NCBI RefSeq assembly: GCF_040183065.1
Contig: NC_091132.1
Span: forward strand, 87,000,606-87,064,605
DNA length: 64,000 nt
Direction of reading: 5' to 3'
Source: Periplaneta americana
Lineage: Eukaryota > Arthropoda > Insecta > Blattodea > Blattidae
Of this stretch, positions 12,178 to 23,255 are shown piece after piece. Position 1 is the stretch's first letter, and each line of letters opens with the position of its first letter. The notes below the pieces were generated by a model. That model saw only the letters and a list, made by a program, of their open reading frames with translations. It ran no database searches and was not told the origin of the DNA. The translations under genes and the position numbers were made by a program.

Positions 12178-12455
12178 TACCTGTGACAGCGGTACGTCGA
12201 AGTTAGCGACCAGATTAGAAGGAGATTAAATATAAATAAGTGACAGCAGAGGTCTGTGTCAGATAGCCCAAGGTCTATGACATAATATAGCACCGGGGTC
12301 TTTGACAGTTAGGCCGATATGTCACTCACTGTACTGAGGTTTGTGACAGATAACCTCAATGCCTGTGAAAGTTAGCCCTGAGGCGTGTGACAGAAAACCC
12401 CTTAGTCTCTAACAGCCCTGACGTCTGATATAAATAGTACAGAGGTCTGTGAGGC
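12178..12455. repeat. Decayed minisatellite, GGTCTGTGACAGATAGCCC-like unit
   Basis: An irregular series of units of about 20-38 bp, each with a form of AGGTCTGTGACAG followed by AGCCC (for example AGGTTTGTGACAGATAACC and GGGTCTTTGACAGTTAGGCC). About eight to ten degenerate units are visible. It directly follows the LINE-A tail. Confidence 0.6.
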
Positions 12456-12462
12456 CGACATC

Positions 12463-12570
12463 ATATCATATCATATATCACATCACATCACATCACATCA
12501 CATCACATCACATCATATATCACATCATATCATATATCATATCATCTCATATATCATATCATATCATCAT
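12463..12570. repeat. (CATCA)n / (CATAT)n microsatellite
   Basis: Pentanucleotide runs of CATCA mixed with CATAT/CATATAT variants, immediately after the decayed minisatellite. Confidence 0.9.
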
Positions 12571-12595
12571 ATAGCGTTTCTCTCTTCGTAACTTT

Positions 12596-12792
12596 TACAA
12601 TAAACTGTCTAGCTTTTATTAATCAGTTAATCTTTTAGTACTTTGATTTTTATTGTATTTGTAAATTTACTATTAATTGTAATTATAATTGTAATTGTAT
12701 TCTTAATATTGTAGTTGTAATCCCCTGGTAGAGGGGAAGAGAAGGCCTGATGGCCTTATCTCTACCAGATTAAATAAATAAAAAATAAATAA
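12596..12792 (+). mobile_element. LINE 3' end with terminal hairpin
   Basis: The sequence ends in a GC-rich hairpin (AAGGCCTGATGGCCTT) followed by CTACCAGATTAAATAAATAA repeats, the layout of a non-LTR retrotransposon 3' UTR and tail. A related end (GAAGAGAAGGCCTTAACG, then AATAAATTAATT) is at 30741-30822. No coding sequence remains, so the clade is unknown. Confidence 0.5.
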
Positions 12793-12980
12793 AAAATAGC
12801 ATATATCATATTATAGTTATTAATAAAATAATTGTTGAAGCTATTTATGTAATTTATGTACATTTCTTTATCAAAAGTAATCTTTTTTAAAGTATGTTTG
12901 AAATTATTTGACCGTTTTATTGATTGCTATTTGACATCTGATAATAAATAATAAAACTGACAATCGCAGCAAAAATTTTA

Positions 12981-13160
12981 GGGCCGTATTCATAGACATT
13001 TTTAGCGCGGGCTTCCGGTAGATGATCAGCGTTTTTCGTATTCATAAAGCAGTGTTAGCGATAGGATATGATTTGAATTCTGTACAAGTAACCAGTGGAT
13101 AGCCGGGGCTAGCTTAGTACGCTCGTAGCGCGTGCTGCGAAATGTCTATGAATAGCACCC
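12981..13160. mobile_element. 180-bp MITE
   Basis: Terminal inverted repeats GGGCCGTATTCATAGACATT at the left and AATGTCTATGAATAGCACCC at the right, with no coding content. A target-site duplication is not clear. The end motif fits a PIF/Harbinger-like MITE, but this is a guess. Confidence 0.7.
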
Positions 13161-14442
13161 AAAGTCTGTGCTAAAAGTAGTACTTTCCGCACACTACCGT
13201 ATAATATATTAGCCAATTTTTAACATATTTTCCGAGAGTTAAAATATCTACCTTTAAGAATAAATTTGGTTTCTCCGCATACTCTTGTCTCATTTCCGTA
13301 CTTCTGGATATAGACCTGCGCAAACTTGTAAACTTAAATTGTGTTCCGCTTATTCTACGAAGTTTTTATTGTATTTTATTTTCTCACTGCAGTCGTTCAA
13401 CATTAAAAATTAACAGTTCACTGCACAATATTTTATGCATTGGTACCATTTAAGAAGAAGCATAAATATTTTCTTTAAAATGTAGAAAAACATTCTGGTA
13501 GAACAGTAAGTGTTTCATATAAATTGTAGCAAATCTATTTTTAACCACGAGCTGTCACTGCACTCATTATTCGCACATTTTTATATTTAACTGAAAAGCA
13601 GGTTACAGTTTACCAGATGGCAGCTCATCACTTCTCGAAAGAGCGGCCTTGTGAGAGGCAGCAGAAAATGCTGTTTATGAAATGAAATTTATTTTGTGAA
13701 ATTACTTTGTAATTTACAATATAATTAATCATGTATTACGTATTATTAATAATGTTTAATTATTATTTTAAAGTGAATATTAAAACCTGTCACGGTATTA
13801 ATTTATAATTACATCGATTACTCTTGGTGAATGCCGTGGTAGTGACTCATGTGAATGTACTGGAGGAATTTGTAACTCTGCCAATTGAAAAGTTTTTTCT
13901 TTCCACTAGAAAAAGCTACCAATTTGTTGGTTTGAAAGGCGCTGGACACTGGGATGTGTGGGCTTTTCCAATCTGCGTGGGACGTAGGATAGAGAGAAAG
14001 AGGGAGGGAAGCAGGACCAGATGGGACAAGATAAAAGCCGGAATAGGTGATGCATGGGAGTATCGCCCGTACGCAGCCACACCTGCTTCAGACTTCCATA
14101 TATCGATTTACTACAGTATAATATGTACAGTACTCACGACACTAAAGTCCTATGGGTGGGATCAGTTGGTTCCAGTGCTTATCTGACACTAAATCTAGCC
14201 ATAAATGAAATTATGTTTGCTTTTGATGTCTCTGGAGTTTGATTTCTTACTTCTTAACGATGCTGTATTTCGTATCGAAGGTGAAGGTGTATGTGCAAAA
14301 GTCGAGAAGATCGGAGAAATGAAGTATACAAGCCTAAGCAAAATCGCCATCTGTTACATTTTTCGAATACTCTCACTATGTATTTCTAGACAAACGGTCT
14401 TACTAATAAAAATTCTTATTTAGACGTTTAACTGTCTTATAC
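13161..14442. other. Unassigned DNA with one uncertain open frame
   Basis: The longest open frame (13824-14186, 120 codons, plus) reads QFVGLKGAGHWDVWAFP and then a basic stretch. I recognise no domain, there are no nearby splice or start signals I trust, and a host exon cannot be excluded. Otherwise nothing seen. Confidence 0.35.
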
Positions 14443-14445
14443 TTA

Positions 14446-15495
14446 GGCCCGTAACACACTTGAGTTTTCGCTAGCGAGAAATGTGTTGCGAGAAAGAGGC
14501 GAAGAGCCTTCCTCCACACACTTAGCGATTTCTCGCTATCACAGATCACATCTCGCTATGATCATCTATGCACTGCCTTCATGCAGAAATCATTTTTCTG
14601 ATTATACTGTAGTAATGACTCTTTGGGGGAAATATTATAGGTTATGTATTTACGTATATTGTCGTACTTAAATATATAACCTGTAAGTATATTGTCGTAC
14701 TTTACAAATTACGTACGAACGCTATGTTTAATCTGAGTATTCAGATGATGAGAAAATGGAGTTACATGAACATATTTTGTTAATGAAAAGAAAAAGTAGG
14801 CCTAAAATTAAAGCCAGAAATATCTGAAAATCACATTGTATCTTACGAAAATAAGGGCGAGTTTTGGACACTGATTTCGATTTGAATGATGATACGTTTA
14901 GGCGTTATTTCAGGTTGAATGGACCTCAGTTTTTTGCCATTCATGATATGATAGAGGATTCTTTGTTATGTTCTGATTAAAATTATGTAAACTGTTAAGA
15001 CATATAGATACATTTTTCAAATGTTTAATTAATACTATTAAATCTCATCAAAATTAAATATAGCCCTATTTATTTTCAGATAATCTGATATTTGTCTCCA
15101 GATTTCTTCTTTAAGTTTCGTGTTTCATCCCGTGTATCATATAAATAGGCCTACGGGTGACATCGTACAAGTTCGATAAATTTATGACTGCAATTATCAG
15201 CCATCTTTCCTCATTTTCAAATAAAAACAATACAATTCATCGCCACCTGTGATATTACTTCATCTTTTTCTACATTCAATCGTCATAAAGAGTATAAATG
15301 TCAAACATCTTTGATAAATGTGTCAAGAAAATTCGCTGAGCTACCGATTCCAGCGAGAAACTCGCGCAAGGTTTTTGCCTCGAACGAGAATCTCTTCCAG
15401 TGTGTGGACGTCCATTTGAATCCATGTTATCAATCTTTTAATTTTCTCGCAACACATTTCTCGCTGGCGAAAACTCTGCAAGTGTGTTACGGGCC
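14446..15495. mobile_element. Non-autonomous PIF/Harbinger element (1,050 bp)
   Basis: Inverted ends GGCCCGTAACACACTTGAG and its complement CAAGTGTGTTACGGGCC, continuing with TTTTCGC(T/C)AGCGAGAAATG blocks. It is flanked by a 3-bp TTA duplication (14443-14445 and 15496-15498), the TWA-type site of PIF/Harbinger. The interior keeps a short transposase-like peptide, so it looks like an internally deleted derivative of an autonomous element. Confidence 0.75.
14868..14980 (+). pseudogene. Harbinger-like transposase remnant
   Basis: A 37-codon remnant containing DTFRRYFRLNGPQFFAIHD. This resembles the N-terminal region of Harbinger nucleases, where a FxxxFR(L/M) segment precedes the DDE core. It ends at a TAA (14978-14980), and the DDE domain is absent. 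Confidence 0.55.
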
Positions 15496-15498
15496 TTA

Positions 15499-15783
15499 TA
15501 CAGCGAATAACTCGTTTATAAGTAGAGTGTAAATTCCTGACTAATAACCACTACTTACGTCGTGTATAGCAATACAACTATTACACAGCTAGGTCACAGT
15601 TTCGTCATTATTTTATTACGAAAGGTAACAGAATAACTGAGATTCTCTATTGCATCCGATAGTGTGAGCTAGTGTGCCGCGCTAAGTAGAGTCCCATAAT
15701 AATAATTCGAATGTAAGAGTTGAGACAATGATCATATTCCTTCTCATTGGTTAAATCTAATCATGACTTATATTAACATATAT
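15499..15783. other. Unassigned short intergenic stretch
   Basis: Nothing recognised between the Harbinger element and the LINE-A fragment. Confidence 0.5.
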
Positions 15784-16085
15784 ACTTACTAATGACTTTT
15801 AAGGAACCTGGAAGTTCATTGCCGCCCTCACGTAAGTCCGCCATCGGTCCCTATCCTGAGCAAGAGTAATCCAGTGCCTACCATCATTTCCCACCTCCCT
15901 CAAATTCATTTTAATATTATCCTCCCATCTACGTCTCGGCCTCCTCAAAGGTCTTATTCCCTCTGTCCTCCCAAAAACACTCTATATGCATTTCTGGATT
16001 CCCCCATACGTACTACATGCCCTGCCCATCTCAAACGTCTGGATTTAATGTTCCTAATTAAGTCAGGTAACCCTGTATTGTAGGT
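15784..16085 (-). mobile_element. LINE-A 3' fragment
   Basis: Minus-strand copy of the LINE-A 3' end: the (TAAG)n-type tail at the left (ACTTACTAATGACTTTTAAG), then the complement of the [19 protein letters not shown] coding block, then part of the LRWAGHV region, with frame breaks. 5' truncated near 16085. Confidence 0.75.
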
Positions 16086-16287
16086 CCCTATCACCACGGC
16101 ATGGCGCGTCCTCAGGTTGCGTATAGAGGAGACGGCCTCCAGATATGGAGGGTAGCTGCGAATATATTGAATAAGCAGTCGTGGACAGCCGATAAGGGGT
16201 GGTCCTCCAGCTTGGGGGTTGGGCGAAACTTGTTACGAAACCGTAGAATAAGCCTCGGAATGGGACTGATTATCTGGCACGACCACA

Positions 16288-16415
16288 GCGTGTATGGTTG
16301 CGAAACTTGAACTCTCACTGAGAAAGGAACAGAGATTAAGAGTGTTTGAGAATAAGGTTTTTAGGCAAATATTTGGGGCTAAAAGAAATGAAGTTACAGG
16401 AGAATGGAGAAAGTA
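16288..16415 (+). mobile_element. LINE-A internal fragment
   Basis: A stretch matching the [13 protein letters not shown] and [13 protein letters not shown] coding region of LINE-A, on the plus strand and inverted relative to the neighbouring 15784-16085 fragment. The intervening 16090-16280 (GTCCTCCAGCTTGGGGGTTG) may come from a LINE 5' region, but I cannot confirm it. Confidence 0.65.
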
Positions 16416-17413
16416 GACTATATTGTAAACCTCTTCTGTATATATTTCAACTAGACTGTGACTATAAATTAAGACTTTATAGTAGTATTAAGTGTTTTGA
16501 CTTGTTCCATATTCTAGCTGTGAAGCAATGTATGAATATCATGGAATGTTAATAAATACAATACAAAACAAGTCTATTCGTACCTGCTTGCAATCATTCC
16601 ACCTTGCTTATGCATCCATGTGACGTAATATATATACCAGAAGAAATTATTCGATCAGCTGTACGTTTGGGAACAAAGCGTGGTGATAAATTATTTGACT
16701 GTTTACTGGAAAATAATGATTTGAAAACTAACGTATAACCCGTTTTAAAAATACTGTTAAGAAGAAACTTGTTAATTTTGCTTGCTTGTCACCGAATCCT
16801 GAGTAAATTCCAGTCACGAAAAAAGTGGCTAGAGAGAAATTTATTTTATATGAACAAAATACAAAAAAGCTTCCACAACTGGCTTGACATCTAACGCTGA
16901 ATATGCTTTTGGTTTCGTCAGATCGTGTAATAAGTAGTCTCACATAGAAAACGCGAAAGAGAAGTGGGTCTATACCTTTGAAGTTTTTTGTTCATCAAGA
17001 CCCTGCGCCCGCGACAGAAACTTAATCTGAAGCTTACAGCACTGAGAACTAAATACTATTGAAAATACTTTTAACACTGCATTACATTAAAGGAAAAATG
17101 AGTAGTGACAACTGTTCGTTATTATTGTACGTTATGTCATCATCGCCGTTACTTTATACTTTTAAAACTTTCCTCGCAATTTACAATAAAAAGAATAATG
17201 TCTTAATAGAAAACACTGAAGTGATAAATGTGTGGTACACCTCTTAAAATGAATGTTTGATTACCTCTCTCCTTTGAAGGACCATGTCGTTTTATCTATT
17301 GCTTGAATGTTTATGCAAGCTGCGATAAGTAGCACATAGTTGCCAGAAATGGCACGCGCCACACTGCGACTGTGGAGTTAAAATCATTACTGTGAAGATA
17401 TAGGCCCTAAATG
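16416..17413. other. Unassigned DNA
   Basis: Only short reading frames, none with a recognisable motif. No repeats or foldbacks noticed. Confidence 0.5.
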
Positions 17414-17605
17414 CACAATGTCCCATTTATCTTTTGCACGTCTTATAACTTTTTTGTTTGGATAGGTATTGGAATTTTTGTTTTTGAGAGTTATGTTAGA
17501 ACGAGGGGCTAACATGAGTGTAGAGATTTGGTGCATGTAACTACATTATGCTACAAGATACACGTGACATCATCAATTTTTCAAATAGCACTACATACTT
17601 TAATC

Positions 17606-17606
<1 letters not shown>

Positions 17607-17636
<30 letters not shown>

Positions 17637-18226
17637 GGGGTTTAAAAAGGGCGCGTCAGCTACTATGGCTATTTGCGCCCTTATCTAAAATCATTCACTA
17701 CACATGAACACAATACAATAACCAGAATGCTTAAAAGAACTAAAAAGCGTTGTCACGTTTAAAACGAGGCAAACAAATGCAGTTTCAACAAGGTGAAGCC
17801 TAAAAACCATAAAAGTGAGAAGTCCTCAGACCCTAAGTAGTATTTAAAAAGAAACAACGAAACAATATAACAAATGCCACCAGAAATAAATTGTCTGGAG
17901 CATTTATAAAATGCACGGATGTAAAAGGTCCGAATGTCAAATTTGTTAAAATTATAGACTAAAAAATGTAACCTCCGGATGTAAAGAGTCCGGAGGATAA
18001 GCAAAACGGGTCATTAAAAAACTACACTTGTCAAGTCCTGTATTCGTTAAAAATCTCAGAACTGCACTTGTATAATTAAAATCATTTCCAAGAGCGTCAC
18101 GTAGAGTCGGCCGAATTCCATACTGCCGACGGACACGGTAGTATTTTCTACACTGTAATAAAAAATGTTCCACGGTCAGTGGAACATGGCATAGATCACA
18201 CACCGGCTGAGGATCGCCACGTAGGC
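17607..18226 (-). mobile_element. 5'-truncated LINE-I copy inside the mariner TIR
   Basis: Reading on the minus strand, it starts in the C-terminal zinc motif (CDLCHVPLTVEHFLLQC), continues with the RPTLRDALGNDFN block and the 3' UTR, and finishes with the terminal GGGCGC/GCGCCC hairpin and a (TAAC)n tail at 17607-17636. A 10-bp duplication ACTTTAATCA (17597-17606 and 18227-18236) flanks it. Its last codons differ from the intact copy (LDKCSF instead of LDKVI-stop). Confidence 0.9.
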
Positions 18227-18314
18227 ACTTTAATCATGTTACATTGATTACTCACATTAAGACCAGTTCAAAAATGTATCACAATGTCACCTTCCCAATC
18301 AATAACAACAAAAT

Positions 18315-18711
18315 TCAAAATAAATGCCATCAGAATGTGCCGTTTGTTGTGGTGCCCCATTCATCTTGTGCATTAACTTACACAAAACGAAAGACGACTG
18401 ACGTCCGTACACGTCGTATGTTTGCTGTCTTAACATGTAAACAAACCACAATAACTGTCGACGCCACAATCCACGTACAGTGGCCTGCACGTTCTCCGGA
18501 CCTGTCTTCACTCGACTTGTTCCTGTGGGGAATTGTAAAGGACAGTGTGTACCAGAACATTCTGACAACACCAGACCACATGCAGCAACGCATTCTACAG
18601 GCTTGTGTATCCATTCAGCCAGCAACATGCCGGGCAGTCATACGGTCTTTCGAGGAACGCCTTCGAATGTGAATTAATGTGAATGGTCACCATTTGGAAC
18701 ATCTTCTGTGA
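18315..18711 (+). pseudogene. Mariner-superfamily transposase, C-terminal part
   Basis: The frame carries VQWPARSPDLSSLDLFLWG, the region of the third catalytic Asp in mariner/IS630-type DDE transposases, followed by VYQNILTTPDHMQQRI and VIRSFEERLRM. The stop at 18670-18672 is probably a nonsense change: reading straight through gives INVNGHHLEHLL and a second stop at 18709-18711, which fits the family's usual NGxHFE(H/D)L ending. The N-terminal helix-turn-helix and first two catalytic residues are missing, so it is inactive. Confidence 0.75.
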
Positions 18712-19038
18712 CTCTCAAAGCATAACATTATGACATTGGAAGTAGGCCTACGTTTTTGTTCCATTTTGTTGTTGCTATTGATTAGGAAGGTGACATTGTG
18801 ATACATTTTTGAACTCGTCTTAATATGTGTAATCAATGTAACATGATTAAATTATGTAGTGCTATTTGAAAAATTGATGACGTTACGTATATGTTGTACC
18901 ATAATGTAGTTACGTGCACCAAATCTCCACACTCATGTTAGCCCTTCGTTCTAACGTAACGCTCAAAAACAAAAAATTCCAATACCAAACAAAAAAGTTA
19001 TAGGCCTAATAGGTGCTTAAGATAAATGAGACACCCTG

Positions 19039-19356
19039 TATAGAAAATATATAGGAATGTACACACGTGTATCTAGTTTTAATGTATTGTGTATTTTGTT
19101 ATGATAAACTTATTAAAATTTGAGGCACCCATTACTTTCAGTATGGAAAGAAAATGTAATGATTATAGTTAATTTATATACTTGATCAGCTTAAAGGAAA
19201 CCATACATGTTTTCATTGAAATATTAGTGTCATGTGTGAAGTTAAGAGTGCAATTAAAATAAAAATTATAATGTAACTGATTTCTTCCACGTATTTTACT
19301 TATATATTTCATACATGCAGTGATGAACACTTGAAGTCCTATAGTGTTGTATCCTA
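19039..19356. other. Short unassigned stretch
   Basis: AT-rich DNA between two DNA-transposon relics; nothing recognised. Confidence 0.5.
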
Positions 19357-19358
19357 TA

Positions 19359-20066
19359 CAGAATTGTTTCCGATCTCAGATAACAAATTTGAATGACATC
19401 ATGTGCGTCAGTAGTCACACGACAGCTGAACTATGGCGCGAGGTGACAGACCAGTAGTGAGTGATCTCATAGTCAGAGTGCACGGCGACTCACAGCAGAA
19501 ATTCCCAAGAAAATCGAGTCTTTTTGGGAGGGGTATATAACAACCCTTTCCGTTGTCAAATACAGTTAAGTGAGTTAAGTGAAAATAAAAGAAGCCTGCA
19601 ATAAACGAGGTTTCGTTATTTCCAAGAAAGGCATCTTCTGTGTATTTAATAAGATTGGTAAAGCTTAAATGGAATTAATTTGTATCATCTCGTGAGGTGC
19701 GGCGACTTGTGACGGGGGGGGGTGGATATGCTTGCTTTTTCCACTCTGGAATTAATCCCTTCCGAGCTTTGCCAGTCTTATTAGGTACACACAAGATGCC
19801 TCTCTTGGAAATAACGAAACCACGTTTTTTGCAGGCTCCTATGATTTTCACGTAACTGTATTTGGCATCGGAAAGAATTGTTATGTACCCCCCCCCCCAA
19901 AAAGGTTTAATTTTCTTGTGCATTGCTACTGTGATACACCGTACACTCCGATTATGAAATCACTCACTACTGGTCTGTCACCTCTCGCCGCAATTCAGCT
20001 GTCGGTGCAATTCCTGACGTACATGACATCATTCAAATTCGTTATCAGAGATCGGAAACAACCCTG
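19359..20066. mobile_element. Foldback MITE, TA target site (copy 1)
   Basis: Nearly palindromic 708-bp element. Ends are CAGAATTGTTTCCGATCTC and GAGATCGGAAACAACCCTG, flanked by TA (19357-19358 and 20067-20068), as for Tc1/mariner-type MITEs. Arms of about 300 bp include GAGTGATCTCATAGTC and its partner GATTATGAAATCACTC. Long G and C homopolymers inside (about 19715 and 19889) may be slippage. A second copy is at 56034-56607. Confidence 0.85.
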
Positions 20067-20068
20067 TA

Positions 20069-20938
20069 GAATACCTATATCTGTGAATGAAAGTTAATAT
20101 TAATCCTAAATTGAATTCGAATCACGTCTATATGGATAAGGAAAATGCTTAACTTATGTACAAATTGTTATTTTAATATTCCTGCATCATTTTAATCGAA
20201 TTTTGCGCGCCCAGATAGCGTGAAAGGACCACTGTGCGTCGCGTCGTGTCGCGTCGCGTCACGTCACGTCTAACTTGTTTCGTTTTCTAATCACACACAG
20301 ATCTGCCATCTAATTATAGCCATTAGCTAATTCAAGAAATGGACTATTTTACTCTATTCTTCTCCACTCGATATAATCAGGTAGGGGATTCTCCGCCTTC
20401 TCGAAAATAAATCTCTTAATATCCTGCCAGAAATCAAAACCTGCACCGCTAAAGTTTAAGTAGATTTACTATCATTAATAGTCAAATAATAGAGCAAATA
20501 ACAGGAAAATAGTTAATTTATGAAGACAGTCGTAATCTGAATTGAAATGTTGACGTGAACTAAAAACAATCTCAAAATAAACGTTGTATTTATATATTGA
20601 AACGTTAGAAGTATAAACGGTGATATATGTCCCAAGCTCGCTAAGAGTATCACATTTGTTGCAGTGTTCCACAACCACTACGTTCCACTTCCTGAATAAA
20701 AAAATCTTAAAATGGGACTATCTTAATTTATTATATGCCACGTCAGAGTTTGGCACGGCACCAATGCTGAAATCATTAGTTACACCCATTAGTAAAGTTC
20801 AAAGTTTTTATATACATCCAATAAACTCAGTAAATTGTCGCTTTCTGGCAAGGACTGCATTTCCACCAGCACTTTATTAACGAACTAAATGGCCTCTGGC
20901 ACTGGAACATTCACTTACGTAAATATTTTCCGTCATGT
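20069..20938. other. Unassigned DNA with a short CpG-rich repeat
   Basis: No gene recognised. At 20234-20270 is a short GTCGC/GTCAC repeat (GCGTCGTGTCGCGTCGCGTC) unusual for this AT-rich setting. Confidence 0.5.
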
Positions 20939-21000
20939 TCCTTGGCCGAGTGGTACCATGCTGGCCATTACATTCGAGACCGAAAGATTCAAACTCTTTC
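20939..21000 (+). repeat. Degenerate tRNA-like segment
   Basis: TGGCCGAGTGG is a perfect A-box form typical of Leu/Ser tRNAs, with a weak B-box-like GATTCAAACTC about 40 bp later. Acceptor pairing is not evident. Probably a truncated tRNA-derived SINE head abutting the giant inverted repeat. Confidence 0.35.
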
Positions 21001-21545
21001 TAGAGCAGGGATGACACAATATTAGCTCGCAATCACGGTAGAAGAGCTCGACCTTCATCACGAGCACATAGCGCATGCACTACATAAAATCCCAACGTAG
21101 ACATCTAGGATATACCTACATGCACATACATCGAATATAGGCAGTAATTATTACAATAATTTGGTTACTAAGTTTCTGGCTATGTAATAGTTATTTAATA
21201 TACATGTACATATAAACAAATCGCAAAGGAGAGGGATTTTAAGAAAAAAGAAAAAAGAAAGAGAAAAAGTTGATTGTTTGTAAAGCATTTATGTTTACAT
21301 TTGGAAATAAACTTTCTTTTTGTTTACAATTAATTATATTACGCCATAACTTTAGTGCATCTCACAAGCCATTCTAAGAAAACTCAGAACACATAACGCG
21401 GAAAAACAAATTCATTAAATTATGCTATTGATGAGCCGTCGAAATTTTTGAAGTCAGTAATTTAAGATGACACGTATGATTTTTAAAACTTCCACAATTT
21501 TTATTCACAATTTGTGAAATTTAAACTACATAAACGGTTAGCAGA

Positions 21546-22364
21546 ATGTTAGTCCATTACGTTTTCGTCCATTCGTAATTTGGTCCTAATTTTACGTTTC
21601 TCCAGTTTTATGTTTGTTCTGCATCAAATTTTATCCACAAATCTTTCGTCCATGTCATTTTAGTATTATGTGAAATTTCGTCCTATATATATTTTCTCCT
21701 TACCTGATTTAGTCCAAATTTATTTACTTGAAGTTTTCGTAGCTGTGTTTATTAAAAAAAAAAAAAAACAAAAAAAAAAAAGAATCACTGAAATAAAACA
21801 TGAGATTTATTTTCAGTTATTTCAAAGAACAAAGATCATGCATTCAATGCAGCTATTTCTTACAAAGTGTAATTTCCTCCTTTAATTTCCATCTTCGGGG
21901 TTCTGCGGATTGCTGTGTAATTTCATTGCAGGTTGACCGATTCTCACATCGCCAATATATCCTGGTTCGATCCTTATTATAAGAGTGATGTTGATAACAG
22001 TAGCAGTCTTTTATGAGCAGTGGTTTGTTCCTTTTTGCAGTAATTACTTTGGGATCCATACCTGATAATTTTAAGTAAAACTAATGTATGCATTTCCCTA
22101 GCAACATCTGTCCATTTTTGAGTTCTCCATTATTTGGTGTTATATTGTTGGCATCTGTTTAAAATGTGTTTCTAGTATCTGAATATTCAAAATCAATCAC
22201 GATTGGACAATATGTATATTGGACTAAAGTTTTGTGGACTAAAAAATTTTTGGACGATATTTACTTTTGGACGAAAATGCTATAAACTTATTCTACTGGA
22301 CTTAAATGTGTTGGTCATAGGAATTTGGACGAAATGTTGTATTGGACGAAAATGTTTGGACGAA
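21546..22364. mobile_element. MULE derivative inserted in the left foldback arm
   Basis: Absent from the corresponding site in the right arm (near 26395). The ends are inverted (GAATGTTAGTCCA left; TGGACGAACATTC right). Each end carries a cluster of short motifs, TTCGTCC-like on the left and GGACGAA-like on the right. The interior encodes a FLYWCH finger, as found with animal Mutator-like (MULE) transposases. A TSD was not identified. Confidence 0.65.
21853..22059 (-). pseudogene. FLYWCH-type zinc finger fragment
   Basis: 68-codon minus-strand frame with KPLLIKDCYCYQHHSYNKD followed by RIYWRCENRSTC, the aromatic-rich core of a FLYWCH zinc finger (YWRC...C). In animals these fingers are often N-terminal to MULE transposases. 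The finger's final His pair is not visible, so it is probably broken. Confidence 0.65.
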
Positions 22365-22856
22365 CATTCCTGAAAGTGTATTATAAGTCTATCATGTGTA
22401 CAAAATTTGGTGCCATTAGGGCTAATAGTTTTGAAATTATATATTTTTTTTAATATATTTTATATTGATGTCACTAAAAAGGCTCCTTGTCTCAAACTTT
22501 CCAAAATTTTTAGTTCATATTTGCTCAAAATCTTTAAAATAGTTATGAGAATTAAAATTGATTAGCTTTTTGAGTTGTCTAAATAGAGAGACACGATAAA
22601 TTTTTAAACTTCACGAATTTATCATTACAGCATATTTAATCCAAGTCCAATATGAATATTTCCGCGAAGGAACTTAATATTAATATTTATACAAATGTCA
22701 ATTAAATTTTATTTATCTATGATCATAAGAAAAAATATGCGTTTACTAAATATGTTAGCGTAGTCAATATATTGCATTACTAGATATCACTACCTCTACT
22801 TCTTTATTACCATTTCTTATATCTCCTTACACTCAATCTCCTTCTCCTTTCTCTAA

Positions 22857-22964
22857 CTACCACTACCACTACCACTACCACTACCACTACCACTACCACT
22901 ACCACTACCACTACCACTACCACTACCACTACCACTACCACTACTACTACTACCGCCGCTGCCG

Positions 22965-23023
<59 letters not shown>

Positions 23024-23076
23024 CCCACCACCACCACCACCGCTACCACTACCACTACTACTACCACCACTACGTC
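22857..23076. repeat. (CCACTA)n / (CTA)n microsatellite
   Basis: About 220 bp of CCACTA hexamers grading into CTA and CCA trinucleotides. The apparent Val-rich and Gly/Ser-rich reading frames on the minus strand are products of this repeat and not proteins. Confidence 0.95.
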
Positions 23077-23139
23077 GTAATTTGTACATTATATCCATAT
23101 CTAATATATATATTTTTATTTTGTAATTTACCTTCTGGG

Positions 23140-23255
23140 AAGCGAGGAGATTCGAACCGGCAAAGTTGAATTTATTGTTGAATTTATTGGATTTAATAAC
23201 TTTAATAACATTAATAACAAACGCCTTAATCAACTGAGCTAAACAGACACGATGA
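23140..23255 (-). repeat. tRNA-like segment with an AT-rich expansion
   Basis: Minus strand: A box TAGCTCAGTTGATTAAGGCG and B box GGTTCGAATCTCC, but about 60 bp of TTATTAA-type repeats sits between them, where an anticodon arm should be. It reads as a SINE head whose anticodon region was expanded. Not a functional tRNA. Confidence 0.5.

Larger units (their letters stand above)
17414..19038. mobile_element. Tc1/mariner-type element with long TIRs, split by a LINE-I fragment
   Basis: The right end reads inward as CAGGGTGTCTCATTTATC and the left end as CACAATGTCCCATTTATC. The two arms pair over about 280 bp once the LINE insertion at 17607-18226 is removed (matching blocks include TATAACTTTTTTGTTTGG, ATCAATTTTTCAAATAGCAC and AATGTATCACAATGTCACC). 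The core encodes the end of a mariner-superfamily transposase. The left terminus has lost its GGG, and no clean TA duplication remains there. Confidence 0.8.

Noticed and set aside
13824..14186. 120-codon frame as a possible host exon
   Set aside because: No recognised motif and no supporting gene structure; kept only as an uncertain note.
18299..18628. Minus-strand frames of 78-109 codons
   Set aside because: They lie opposite the transposase pseudogene and have no independent motifs.
22807..23233. Val-rich and Gly/Ser-rich proteins on the minus strand
   Set aside because: Pure translation of the CCACTA microsatellite.
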